Source: an uncultured Clostridia bacterium (GTDB lineage Bacteria > Bacillota > Clostridia > Christensenellales > Aristaeellaceae). Taken from it: a stretch of DNA of 15,106 bases. Within the stretch, counting starts at the first letter, position 1. Every line of letters begins with the position of its first letter. The position numbers were made by a program, and so were the translations under genes. Location of the stretch: contig CAKUFG010000040.1 of assembly GCA_934647235.1 (NCBI GenBank), forward strand, positions 1-15,106, given 5' to 3'. Below the pieces are notes generated by a model. The model did no database searches. It had not been told where the DNA came from and saw only the letters and a list, made by a program, of their open reading frames with translations. Shown in pieces: positions 7,847 through 14,281 of the stretch.

Positions 7847-7870
7847 CGCAAAAACGCGCGCAAAAACGCG
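7847..7870. repeat. Tandem 12-mer repeat, two copies
   Basis: CGCAAAAACGCG occurs twice in exact head-to-tail succession (7847-7858 and 7859-7870), 10 bases before the -35 box of the amidase promoter. Across the junction, GCGCG (7856-7860) can pair with CGCGC (7867-7871) around an A-rich loop. No T-run follows, so a plus-strand terminator for the permease gene is doubtful. Confidence 0.7.
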
Positions 7871-7879
7871 CTGCCGCAC

Positions 7880-7909
7880 TTGACAGGGAAAAATAAGCGA
7901 CTGTATAAT
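7880..7909 (+). promoter_or_regulatory. Consensus promoter of the amidase-helicase-deoC run
   Basis: TTGACA at 7880-7885 and TATAAT at 7904-7909 are both exact consensus hexamers with an 18-base spacer. Transcription would start near 7916, about 26 bases before the amidase ATG. The perfect hexamers suggest sigma-A-driven, substantial expression. Confidence 0.88.
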
Positions 7910-7941
7910 AATCTGAATACACATTTACTGGGGGATGACGT

Positions 7942-9270
7942 ATGGCAAAGCGATGGCTTGCGCTGATCTTGGGACTTCTGATGCTTCTTCCGCCGATGGC
8001 CTGGGCGGAGCAATCGGCCGGCATGCGGCTTCAGGTATCGCCGCACACCCTGCGCTTTACCTATACCGATCCGGCGCAGCAGTTTGTGCTGGTGGAGTAC
8101 AGAACAACCAACGATTCCGGCAAGCTGGTCGTATACAGCGACGAGGGCGTTTTCTCCGGCGAGTTCAATCTGCCCGCCGCGTTTGAGCGCGAGGCGCTGT
8201 ATGTTACCGTCAGTACGCTCAGCGGCACGGTGCTTGGCCGCTATGAAACCGCTACGTATCCCACCTCCTATCCGCCCGCAGCGGAAAATCTGCCCCAGGC
8301 GGAGAGCAGGGCCTCCAGGCTGAGCGCCTACTATTTTTCCTATGATGAGGAAGGGCTGCATTACAGCTTTTACGCGCCCGGCCACACGCAGCTGTGGCTG
8401 CGCTGCCGCAGCGGGCAGGAAATGCACGAGGTGCCGATCTTCCCCGATGAAAGCTGGCACTTTGACGGCACGCTGCCCATGAACTGCACCTACAACGATG
8501 CATATATGTTTGTGCGCGTCAGCGCGGCCAACAAAAACACCGTGCTTTACGAAAGCGCCGAGATCGATACCTATATCGATATGCCCGCTGCTGCAGAACA
8601 GGCCGCCGAGGGCAGGCTCAAGGGCGTGACCGTGTGCATCGATCCCGGCCATCAAAGGAAAACGCAGGTGGAAACCGTGCGACGCGCGCCCAATATCGCA
8701 GAGAGCGTTACCACCCGCATCGGCAGCGCCAGCGGTACGGCGACGGGCCGCAAGGAGTCGATTGTGACGCTGGAAATCAGCGTGCTGCTGCGCGACATGC
8801 TGCTGGCCGAGGGCGCAACGGTGGTGATGACCCGCGATACGCAGAAGACCTTTGTGGGCATGCTGGAGCGCGCGTACATTCCCAACGAGGCCAACGCGGA
8901 CTTTGTGCTGCGGCTGCACTGCAACTCGGGCAATGAGTGGGCGCAGGGCATACAGATCTACTGCCCCAGCGATTCCTCCTACGCCCAGGAGGTGGCCGAT
9001 CTTGAAACCTACCGCGCCATGGGCAATACGCTGCTGTCCGCCATGAAGGCGGCCACGGGCAAAACGCGCGGCGGCTGTACCATGAACAACAGCTATGTGG
9101 GCAACAACTGGTCCATGATGCCCTCCTTCCTGGTGGAAATGGGGTATATGAGCAATCAGGAGGAGGACTATCAGCTTTCCTCGCCCGTTTATCAGCAGTG
9201 GCTGGCCCAGGGCATGGTGGAGGGCGTTGTGCAGCTGGCGCAGCAGCGCGGGCTGATTGACAAGCAATAA
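7942..9270 (+). CDS. Exported N-acetylmuramoyl-L-alanine amidase (Amidase_3)
   Basis: A zinc-dependent wall hydrolase of the Amidase_3 family, which cleaves the bond between N-acetylmuramic acid and the stem peptide. The 442-residue protein begins with a signal peptide (KR, a Leu-rich core at 6-17, and a likely cut after AWA-22), so it acts outside the membrane. Residues about 25-215 form a region rich in predicted beta strands and aromatic residues that I do not recognise. The catalytic domain runs from about 226: IDPGH with H237, E272 in GRKESIVTLE, H326 in LHCNS, and catalytic E399 in PSFLVEMGYMSN. All expected zinc and catalytic positions are present. It has its own consensus promoter, GGGGG just upstream as a modest ribosome site, and the helicase gene 27 bases downstream. 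Vegetative, division or sporulation role is unresolved. Confidence 0.9.
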   Translation: MAKRWLALILGLLMLLPPMAWAEQSAGMRLQVSPHTLRFTYTDPAQQFVLVEYRTTNDSGKLVVYSDEGVFSGEFNLPAAFEREALYVTVSTLSGTVLGRYETATYPTSYPPAAENLPQAESRASRLSAYYFSYDEEGLHYSFYAPGHTQLWLRCRSGQEMHEVPIFPDESWHFDGTLPMNCTYNDAYMFVRVSAANKNTVLYESAEIDTYIDMPAAAEQAAEGRLKGVTVCIDPGHQRKTQVETVRRAPNIAESVTTRIGSASGTATGRKESIVTLEISVLLRDMLLAEGATVVMTRDTQKTFVGMLERAYIPNEANADFVLRLHCNSGNEWAQGIQIYCPSDSSYAQEVADLETYRAMGNTLLSAMKAATGKTRGGCTMNNSYVGNNWSMMPSFLVEMGYMSNQEEDYQLSSPVYQQWLAQGMVEGVVQLAQQRGLIDKQ

Positions 9271-9297
9271 CGATTAAAAACAGAAAGGCGAAATCCC

Positions 9298-10479
9298 GTG
9301 TCAGAAACTGAAACGATACGTTTTGACTCGCTGGATATCTCCGGCGAGGTGCTGCGGGCGGTGGCAAAAATGGGCTTCACCGCCATGACCCCGGTGCAGG
9401 CGCGCACCATTCCCGTGATGATGGCGGGCAGCGACGTCATCGCCATCGCCCCTACGGGCACAGGCAAAACCTGCGCCTTCGGCATCCCGATGCTGGAGTA
9501 TCTGCAGCTGAAGGAGGATTACATTCAGGAGCTGGTCATCGCGCCTACCCGCGAGCTGGCTGTGCAGATTGCCCAGGAGCTCTCCGCCCTGGCACGCTAT
9601 ATTCCCGAGGCGCGCATTGCTACGCTGTACGGCGGCCAGCCCATTGCCAAGCAGATGCAGCAGCTCAAGCGCAAGCCGCAGATTGTGGTGGCTACGCCCG
9701 GCCGTATGCTGGATATGATGCACCGCGGCCTGGCGCGCGTGGACCGCGTGCACACCATGGTGATCGACGAGGCGGACGAGATGCTCAAGATGGGCTTTGT
9801 CAAGGACGTTACCTCCATCATTGAAGCCACCCCGCAGGATCGTCAGCTGGTGATGTTCTCCGCCACCACCAATCAGGATGTAATGACCATCAGCTGGAAG
9901 TATCAGTACCAGCCGGTGGAAATTACCGTAGAGGCCGTGGCTGAGAACAAGCCGCAGATCGCCCAGTACATCATCGAGGCCGACCGGCAGAACAAGGAGG
10001 ACCGCCTGCTGTACCTGCTGGATGCGGACGAGTATCACCGCATCATCATCTTTACCAATACCAAGTTCATGACCGACCGACTGTGCAGCTTCCTGCAGAA
10101 GAAAGGCTACGACGCGCAGTGCATCCATGGCGATATTCCTCAGGGCAAGCGCACCAAGGTGATGAACGATTTCAAGCACGGCAAGTTCCCCATCCTGGTA
10201 TGCACGGATGTGGCTGCGCGCGGCATCGATGTGTTTGACGTGGAGGCCGTGATCAACTACGACCTGCCCCAGGAGAACGAATACTACACGCACCGCATCG
10301 GCCGCACGGGCCGCGCCAAGCGCCATGGCGTGGCGTTTACGCTGATGAGCTTTCAGGAGTCCGTGCGCATGGATGAGATCCTGCGTTATTTGCAGGGCGA
10401 TAAGCCTGAAAAGCTGGAATTTGATGAAATGGGCGTGCTGCGCTATGCCGACGGCAGCGCGTTCTTTGAAAATGTATAA
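9298..10479 (+). CDS. Minimal DEAD-box RNA helicase
   Basis: An ATP-dependent RNA-unwinding enzyme of the DEAD-box family, with roles in ribosome assembly, RNA decay or cold adaptation. All core motifs are present in 393 residues: Q motif (FTAMTPVQARTIP), motif I APTGTGKT (51-58), Ia PTRELA, II DEAD (157-160), III SAT (188-190), V CTDVAARGID and VI HRIGRTGR (332-339). It ends soon after the second RecA domain and lacks the basic or RNA-recognition tail of CshA or DbpA/YxiN, so it is a core-only helicase. Translation starts at GTG 9298, with AGAAAGG 9 bases upstream; this GTG gives the natural N-terminus for the family. It lies 27 bases after the amidase stop and 21 bases before deoC, so the three are probably one transcript. 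Confidence 0.95.
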   Translation: MSETETIRFDSLDISGEVLRAVAKMGFTAMTPVQARTIPVMMAGSDVIAIAPTGTGKTCAFGIPMLEYLQLKEDYIQELVIAPTRELAVQIAQELSALARYIPEARIATLYGGQPIAKQMQQLKRKPQIVVATPGRMLDMMHRGLARVDRVHTMVIDEADEMLKMGFVKDVTSIIEATPQDRQLVMFSATTNQDVMTISWKYQYQPVEITVEAVAENKPQIAQYIIEADRQNKEDRLLYLLDADEYHRIIIFTNTKFMTDRLCSFLQKKGYDAQCIHGDIPQGKRTKVMNDFKHGKFPILVCTDVAARGIDVFDVEAVINYDLPQENEYYTHRIGRTGRAKRHGVAFTLMSFQESVRMDEILRYLQGDKPEKLEFDEMGVLRYADGSAFFENV

Positions 10480-10500
10480 CAAACAAGGAGGATGCAACCT

Positions 10501-11229
10501 ATGCTTACTTCCCGCGATATCGCTAAGATGCTGGATCACAGCACCCTTCAGCCCTTCCTGACGGAAAAGGACATCCGTCATGGCTGCGAGGTAGCCATCA
10601 AGTATGGCACCGCTACCGTGTGCGCCCGTCCGCAGGATATGGAAATCGTCGTGCCCATGCTGAACGGCACGGGCGTGCTGCCCTGCACGGTGATCGGCTT
10701 CCCGCACGGCGCGCACACCATGGAAATCAAGGCCATGGAGGCCGCCCGTGCACTGGAGGACGGCTGCCGCGAGCTGGATATGGTGATCAACATCGGCCGC
10801 ATGCTGGGCGGCGATTACGACTATGTGGAGCGCGAAATCAAGGCCCTGGCCGAGCTGTGCCATGATCAGGACGCCATCCTGAAGGTTATCATCGAAACCT
10901 GCTACCTCAGCGACGAGCAGAAGGTAAAGGCCTGCCAGCTGAGCGAGAGCGCGGGCGCGGACTTTGTAAAGACCAGCACGGGCTACGGCACTGCAGGCGC
11001 GAAGATTGCCGACGTGGCGCTGATGCGCCGCACGGTGTCTGATCGCGTGCGGGTCAAGGCCAGCGGCGGCATCCGCAATCTGGATACCGTGCTGTCCTGC
11101 CGTGCGGTGGGCGCGGCGCGCTGCGGCGTATCCGCCACCGAGGCTATCATGGAGGAAGCCATTCGCCGTGAGCAGGAGGGCACGCTGGTGATGCCCGAAA
11201 GCCTGACCGAGATGAACGGCGGCTACTGA
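10501..11229 (+). CDS. deoC: Deoxyribose-phosphate aldolase
   Basis: DeoC cleaves 2-deoxyribose 5-phosphate to glyceraldehyde 3-phosphate and acetaldehyde in deoxynucleoside catabolism, through a lysine Schiff base. The 242-residue TIM-barrel protein shows the expected catalytic set: D93 in RELDMVINIG, Schiff-base K157 in DFVKTSTGYGTAG, and K186 in RVKASGGIR. ATG 10501 is chosen over ATG 10492 because AAGGAGG at 10485-10491 touches the first ATG but sits 9 bases before the second. The other deo genes (phosphorylases, phosphopentomutase) are not in the window; instead it trails an RNA helicase, so its regulation is probably not the classical deo operon. It may instead use another short-chain aldol substrate, but the active site supports DeoC. 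Confidence 0.92.
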   Translation: MLTSRDIAKMLDHSTLQPFLTEKDIRHGCEVAIKYGTATVCARPQDMEIVVPMLNGTGVLPCTVIGFPHGAHTMEIKAMEAARALEDGCRELDMVINIGRMLGGDYDYVEREIKALAELCHDQDAILKVIIETCYLSDEQKVKACQLSESAGADFVKTSTGYGTAGAKIADVALMRRTVSDRVRVKASGGIRNLDTVLSCRAVGAARCGVSATEAIMEEAIRREQEGTLVMPESLTEMNGGY

Positions 11230-11248
11230 GAGAAAACCCAATAAAAAA

Positions 11249-11285
11249 CGTGCCCCCTTTGACCGTCATGGCCGAAGGGGGCGCG
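11249..11285 (-). terminator. Terminator of proS, possibly also serving deoC
   Basis: CGTGCCCCCTT (11249-11259) pairs with AAGGGGGCGCG (11275-11285) with one G-U pair, around a 15-base loop. On the minus strand the stem is followed by TTTTTTATT, a strong U-run, so it is a good terminator for proS. On the plus strand only a weak T-stretch follows, so stopping of deoC transcripts there is possible but less sure. Confidence 0.85.
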
Positions 11286-11301
11286 CTGCTTTATGCTTGC
11301 T

Positions 11302-13026
11302 TTAGTCTGCAGAGCAGCGGGACAGCATATCCTTGACGATGCCCTGAATTTCCTCGCAGGCGTATTCCACCGCCGCATCCTGGCGGAAGGACTTGTCACG
11401 CGCGGAGATTTCCACCGCGCCGCGCGCCAGCGTCTTGGGGCTAACCACCACGCGCACAGGCACGCCCAGCAGATCGGCGTCGGAGAACATCACGCCCGCG
11501 CTGACCGCGCGATCATCGTAGATCACCTCTACGCCGGCCTTCTGCAGCTTATCGTACAGCGCGTCGGCCGCCTCGCGTACCTCGGGCTTATCCACGCGCA
11601 TGGCGCACAGATGCACCTGCCAGGGCGCGATGCTGATGGGCCAGATGGGGCCGTAATCGTCATGCCGCACCTCGCACACGGAAGCGCACAGACGGCCTAC
11701 GCCGATGCCGTAGCAGCCCATGATCACATCCTCCAGGCCGCCGTTCTTGTTCTGGAACTGCAGGCCCATGGCATGGGAATACTTGGTGCCCAGCTGGAAG
11801 ATGTTGCCCACCTCGATGCCGCGGCTGATGTTGATGCTGTGCTTGCCGCACACGGGGCAGATGCCGCCCGCAACGGGCTTGGCCACATCGCAGAAGGCTT
11901 CCACCTTCACATCGCGCTCCAGGTTCAGGCCGGTATAGTGATAGCCTTCCTCGTTTGCGCCGCACACCAGGTTGTCCGTACCGTCCAGCGATTTATCAAA
12001 CAGCACGCGCGCATTGCCCTTGAAGTTGACCGGGCCGATAAAGCCCTTGACGATGCCGCTGTCCTCGGTGATATCGGCAGGGTGAATCTCGCAGCCCACG
12101 AAATTGCGCAGCTTGGTCTCGTTCACTTCCAGATCGCCGCGGATGAACACGACGATATACTTGTCAGTCAGGTTTTCCTGATAGACAACGGCCTTGACAG
12201 CGTTCTTCAGATCGGTATGCAGGAAGGCGCACACATCCTCCATGGTCGTCTGATCAGGCGTAGCCACTTTGGTCAGCGGCGCTTCGCCGATCTTTTCGTT
12301 AACCACCACGCAGTCGGCCGCTTCCATGTTGGAGCGATAGCCGCACTCGGGGCAGGTGACGATGGTATCCTCGCCGATATCGGTAAGCAGCATGAACTCA
12401 TGGGAAATATTGCCGCCCATCATGCCGCTGTCAGACTTGACGGCTACCACCTCGGGCACGCCGCAGCGGGCAAAGATACGCTCATAGGCATGATAGCAGC
12501 GATCATAGTATTTTTCCAGATCGGCCTGCGAGGTGTGGAAGGAGTAAGCGTCCTTCATCGTAAACTCGCGCACGCGGATCAGACCGCCGCGGGCGCGGGG
12601 CTCATCACGGAACTTGGTCTGAATCTGATAGATCATGAAGGGGAAGGCGGACTCGGGCTTGGGCGTGCCGCGCACCAGCTGCACGCTGGCTTCCTCATGG
12701 GTCATACCCAGCACCATATCGTTGCCGCTGCGATCCTTAAAGCGCGCCAGCTCGCTGCCAATCTTATCATAGCGGCCGCTTTCACGCCACAGGTCGGCGG
12801 GCATCACCACGGGGAAGAGTACTTCCTGGCCGTCGATGGCGTCCATTTCCTCGCGCAGGATGTTTTCAATTTTGCGCACAATGCGCCGCGCGGGCATATT
12901 CAGCGAATAGATGCCGTTGGCAACCTGCTTCATATAGCCGCCGCGGATCATAAAAATCTGGCTGATAATCTGGCAATCTGCCGGCGTCTCGCGGAAACGA
13001 TCGCCCAGCATGTTAGCAAGCTTCAT
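11302..13026 (-). CDS. proS: Prolyl-tRNA synthetase, bacterial type with editing insertion
   Basis: ProRS charges tRNA-Pro; it is a class II synthetase acting as a dimer in the cytoplasm. The 574-residue protein has motif 1 near the N-terminus and the MTHEEASVQLVR segment. Motif 2 lies in the region from FRDEPRARGG to FTMKDAYSFH, and motif 3 is GCYGIGVGRL. Between motifs 2 and 3 lies the long insertion (INS) typical of bacterial ProRS, which edits mischarged Ala-tRNA-Pro. It includes CPECGY and CPVCGK pairs, possibly metal-binding, and GDLEVNETKL. A C-terminal anticodon domain follows. The ATG at 13026 (complement) is chosen because GAGAGGGG lies 8 bases upstream and MKLANMLGDRFRE is the family start. 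The open frame extends to 13062 but would run past the promoter. It converges on deoC. Confidence 0.97.
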   Translation of the reverse strand: MKLANMLGDRFRETPADCQIISQIFMIRGGYMKQVANGIYSLNMPARRIVRKIENILREEMDAIDGQEVLFPVVMPADLWRESGRYDKIGSELARFKDRSGNDMVLGMTHEEASVQLVRGTPKPESAFPFMIYQIQTKFRDEPRARGGLIRVREFTMKDAYSFHTSQADLEKYYDRCYHAYERIFARCGVPEVVAVKSDSGMMGGNISHEFMLLTDIGEDTIVTCPECGYRSNMEAADCVVVNEKIGEAPLTKVATPDQTTMEDVCAFLHTDLKNAVKAVVYQENLTDKYIVVFIRGDLEVNETKLRNFVGCEIHPADITEDSGIVKGFIGPVNFKGNARVLFDKSLDGTDNLVCGANEEGYHYTGLNLERDVKVEAFCDVAKPVAGGICPVCGKHSINISRGIEVGNIFQLGTKYSHAMGLQFQNKNGGLEDVIMGCYGIGVGRLCASVCEVRHDDYGPIWPISIAPWQVHLCAMRVDKPEVREAADALYDKLQKAGVEVIYDDRAVSAGVMFSDADLLGVPVRVVVSPKTLARGAVEISARDKSFRQDAAVEYACEEIQGIVKDMLSRCSAD

Positions 13027-13061
13027 AGCAAAAACCCCTCTCGTTATCCTCAATCCGCTCA

Positions 13062-13090
13062 ATTATAGCACTTGCGCGGATGCAATGCAA
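13062..13090 (-). promoter_or_regulatory. Promoter of proS
   Basis: On the minus strand TTGCAT (13090-13085) and TATAAT (13067-13062) lie 17 bases apart, with TGC just before the -10 giving an extended -10 form. Transcription would start near 13055, leaving a leader of about 30 bases, too short for a T-box. Confidence 0.82.
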
Positions 13091-13132
13091 TCAAAAAAGC
13101 CTGAAAAATACACATATGTCCGCCAAAACGGC

Positions 13133-13156
13133 AAAAGAAGCGCCTTCCGGCGCTTC
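13133..13156 (-). terminator. Terminator after the 187-residue exported protein gene
   Basis: GAAGCGCC (13137-13144) and GGCGCTTC (13149-13156) form a perfect 8-pair stem with a TTCC loop. On the minus strand it is followed by TTTTGCCGTTTTGG. It lies 16 bases beyond the stop codon of the upstream minus-strand gene and separates it from the proS promoter. Confidence 0.8.
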
Positions 13157-13172
13157 AGAATGACAGGCTTGC

Positions 13173-13736
13173 TTATTTCCCCTCCGCATGGAAGCTGAAT
13201 GCACGGCTCTCCGTTGTGGATTTTACGCTCAGCAGGCTGCCGCTTCTGTCGTAGTGCAATTCGCTGTTCCAGGTAAGCTGAAAGCTGCCGCCGCGGATAT
13301 CGACCGCATAGGCATCGCCCTGTCCGGCTACGATGTTTACAACAGGCACCGTTTCCAGCGCAAAGGACACATCCAGCGGCCAATCCACAGGCAAAGCCTC
13401 CAGCACAGGATAGCCATCCTCCGTTACGCCATAGCCGCCAACCAGCTTTCCTGCCTTATCCGCCGCCACATAGTATTTGAACGTCACATTCATCGCGGCG
13501 GGATAAATCGTAAATGAAGCCGTGCCCTCCTCCGTTTCAAAGAAGCACTTGACTGGCACAATCACCTGTGCCTGCCCATACTGCGGCGTGCAGATGGTCA
13601 CGGCCGCGGCTTCAAGCGTTGTAACATTGCCGTTTTCATCCAGCCAGATGATTTCGTTCGGTTCCGCGGCCAGCGCGCCCATGTGGATGGACAGCATCAG
13701 CAGCAGGGTCAGCATCATTGCAAGCATTCTCTTCAT
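13173..13736 (-). CDS. Exported protein of unknown family
   Basis: A 187-residue protein I do not recognise. It begins with a clear signal peptide: MKRM, a Met/Leu-rich core, and a likely cut after ALAA near residue 24. No lipobox cysteine is seen at that site, so it is probably secreted or wall-associated rather than a lipoprotein. The mature part is rich in beta-prone residues, with many Val, Thr, Tyr and Phe; it has two cysteines (CTPQYG and KCFF). It has no membrane anchor, sorting signal or catalytic motif that I can identify. ATG 13736 (complement) is supported by AGGAGG 8-9 bases upstream. A terminator follows the stop. On the minus strand it lies downstream of the truncated sigma gene, with 139 bases between them. 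I see no clear sigma-A promoter in that gap. Confidence 0.8.
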   Translation of the reverse strand: MKRMLAMMLTLLLMLSIHMGALAAEPNEIIWLDENGNVTTLEAAAVTICTPQYGQAQVIVPVKCFFETEEGTASFTIYPAAMNVTFKYYVAADKAGKLVGGYGVTEDGYPVLEALPVDWPLDVSFALETVPVVNIVAGQGDAYAVDIRGGSFQLTWNSELHYDRSGSLLSVKSTTESRAFSFHAEGK

Positions 13737-13875
13737 TTTGTTGTCCTCCTAATTGTGCTAAATTCCGTAATTAACAAAACAGTTAATTTTGTTTAAAGTA
13801 GACAATCAGCCGCTCCGTTTGCTTATATTCGCAAAATCTTAGCAAGCGAAGCAATTAATTGTTATATACTTATCT

Positions 13876-14070
13876 TTATGGAACATTTGATAGCCTGTCT
13901 ATGTTGGCTATCAAATCAACCATCACAGCCGATACGATATCTTCAGCAGCATGGTAATCACGCACAATGCGAAAAGCAATGCTATGCATCAGCCCAGCAT
14001 GTTGCTGATAAAGCTGCATAATAAAGCTATGGTTGTCCGTGTTTTCTTGCATTGATAGAAGGGGAGACAA
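13876..14070 (-). pseudogene. Truncated sigma-70 family factor, region 2 fragment
   Basis: A 64-codon frame whose residues FIMQLYQQHAGLMHSIAF, RIVRDYHAAEDIVSAV and LIANIDRL follow the pattern of sigma-70 regions 2.1-2.2 as found in small clostridial and ECF-type sigma factors. It stops before regions 2.3/2.4, and region 4 is absent. I checked the three minus-strand frames beyond the stop as far as 13737 and found no continuation, so this is a deletion or decay product, not a simple frameshift. The start is probably TTG 14070 (complement), since GGAGGTGA (14084-14077) lies 6 bases before it; ATG 14052 is an alternative. A consensus-like promoter lies upstream, so transcription is likely. Codons are AT-rich, unlike the neighbouring genes. 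It could be a remnant or, less likely, a functional short core-binding peptide. Confidence 0.62.
13886..13915. repeat. Perfect inverted repeat at the end of the sigma fragment
   Basis: TTTGATAGCC (13886-13895) and GGCTATCAAA (13906-13915) form a perfect 10-pair stem with a 10-base loop. It falls on the last codons of the sigma fragment, where similarity to the family ends. No T-run follows on either strand, so a standard terminator is unlikely. Confidence 0.75.
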
Positions 14071-14103
14071 TCTAATTCACCTCCAGCGGCTACTATTTTG
14101 CAA

Positions 14104-14120
14104 CATACTATATTTGTATG
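14104..14120. promoter_or_regulatory. Possible operator dyad at the sigma-fragment start site
   Basis: CATAC (14104-14108) and GTATG (14116-14120) form a short dyad separated by 7 AT bases. It overlaps the -10 box and the expected transcription start of the minus-strand promoter. In AT-rich DNA a 5-base dyad can arise by chance, so this is tentative. Confidence 0.25.
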
Positions 14121-14146
14121 ATAATATATTTTCATATTTCTGTCAA
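14118..14146 (-). promoter_or_regulatory. Promoter of the truncated sigma gene
   Basis: On the minus strand TTGACA (14146-14141, exact consensus) and TATCAT (14123-14118, one mismatch) are exactly 17 bases apart. Transcription would start near 14111, about 40 bases before the TTG start codon. The surrounding DNA is very AT-rich (13 G+C in the 60 bases 14101-14160). Confidence 0.75.
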
Positions 14147-14200
14147 TACAAATCATCATGGCTTTCGTTCGTATTAAACACTATCTCGTGCATTCTTTGC

Positions 14201-14229
14201 TTGACGCGGCGGGTGAATTGCGGCATACT
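14201..14229 (+). promoter_or_regulatory. Promoter of the 3-epimerase gene
   Basis: TTGACG at 14201-14206 and CATACT at 14224-14229 are 17 bases apart. The -35 differs from consensus at one base and the -10 at two. Transcription would start near 14236, within or just before a hairpin at 14232-14253. Confidence 0.6.
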
Positions 14230-14231
14230 GT

Positions 14232-14253
14232 CTTAGGCGCGTGTGCGCCCAAG
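14232..14253 (+). other. Leader hairpin before the 3-epimerase gene
   Basis: CTTAGGCGC (14232-14240) pairs with GCGCCCAAG (14245-14253) with a single A/C mismatch around a GTGT loop. It lies at the predicted transcript 5' end, 28 bases before the start codon, where it could stabilise the mRNA or act as a protein-binding dyad. No T-run follows. Confidence 0.5.
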
Positions 14254-14281
14254 CAATCAAATGGATACGGAGGATCAAACC

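Noticed and set aside
9301..11241. 646-codon minus-strand open frame opposite the helicase and deoC
   Set aside because: It spans two unrelated genes with perfect motifs on the other strand; its low-complexity His/Gln/Ala-rich composition is typical of an antisense frame.
11293..13068. 591-codon plus-strand open frame opposite proS
   Set aside because: ProS on the minus strand has all class II motifs plus promoter, ribosome site and terminator; the plus frame is its shadow.
13767..13795. AACAAAA/TTTTGTT dyad between the sigma remnant and the exported protein gene as a terminator or operator
   Set aside because: The stem is only 7 A/T-rich pairs in very AT-rich DNA, too weak to call.
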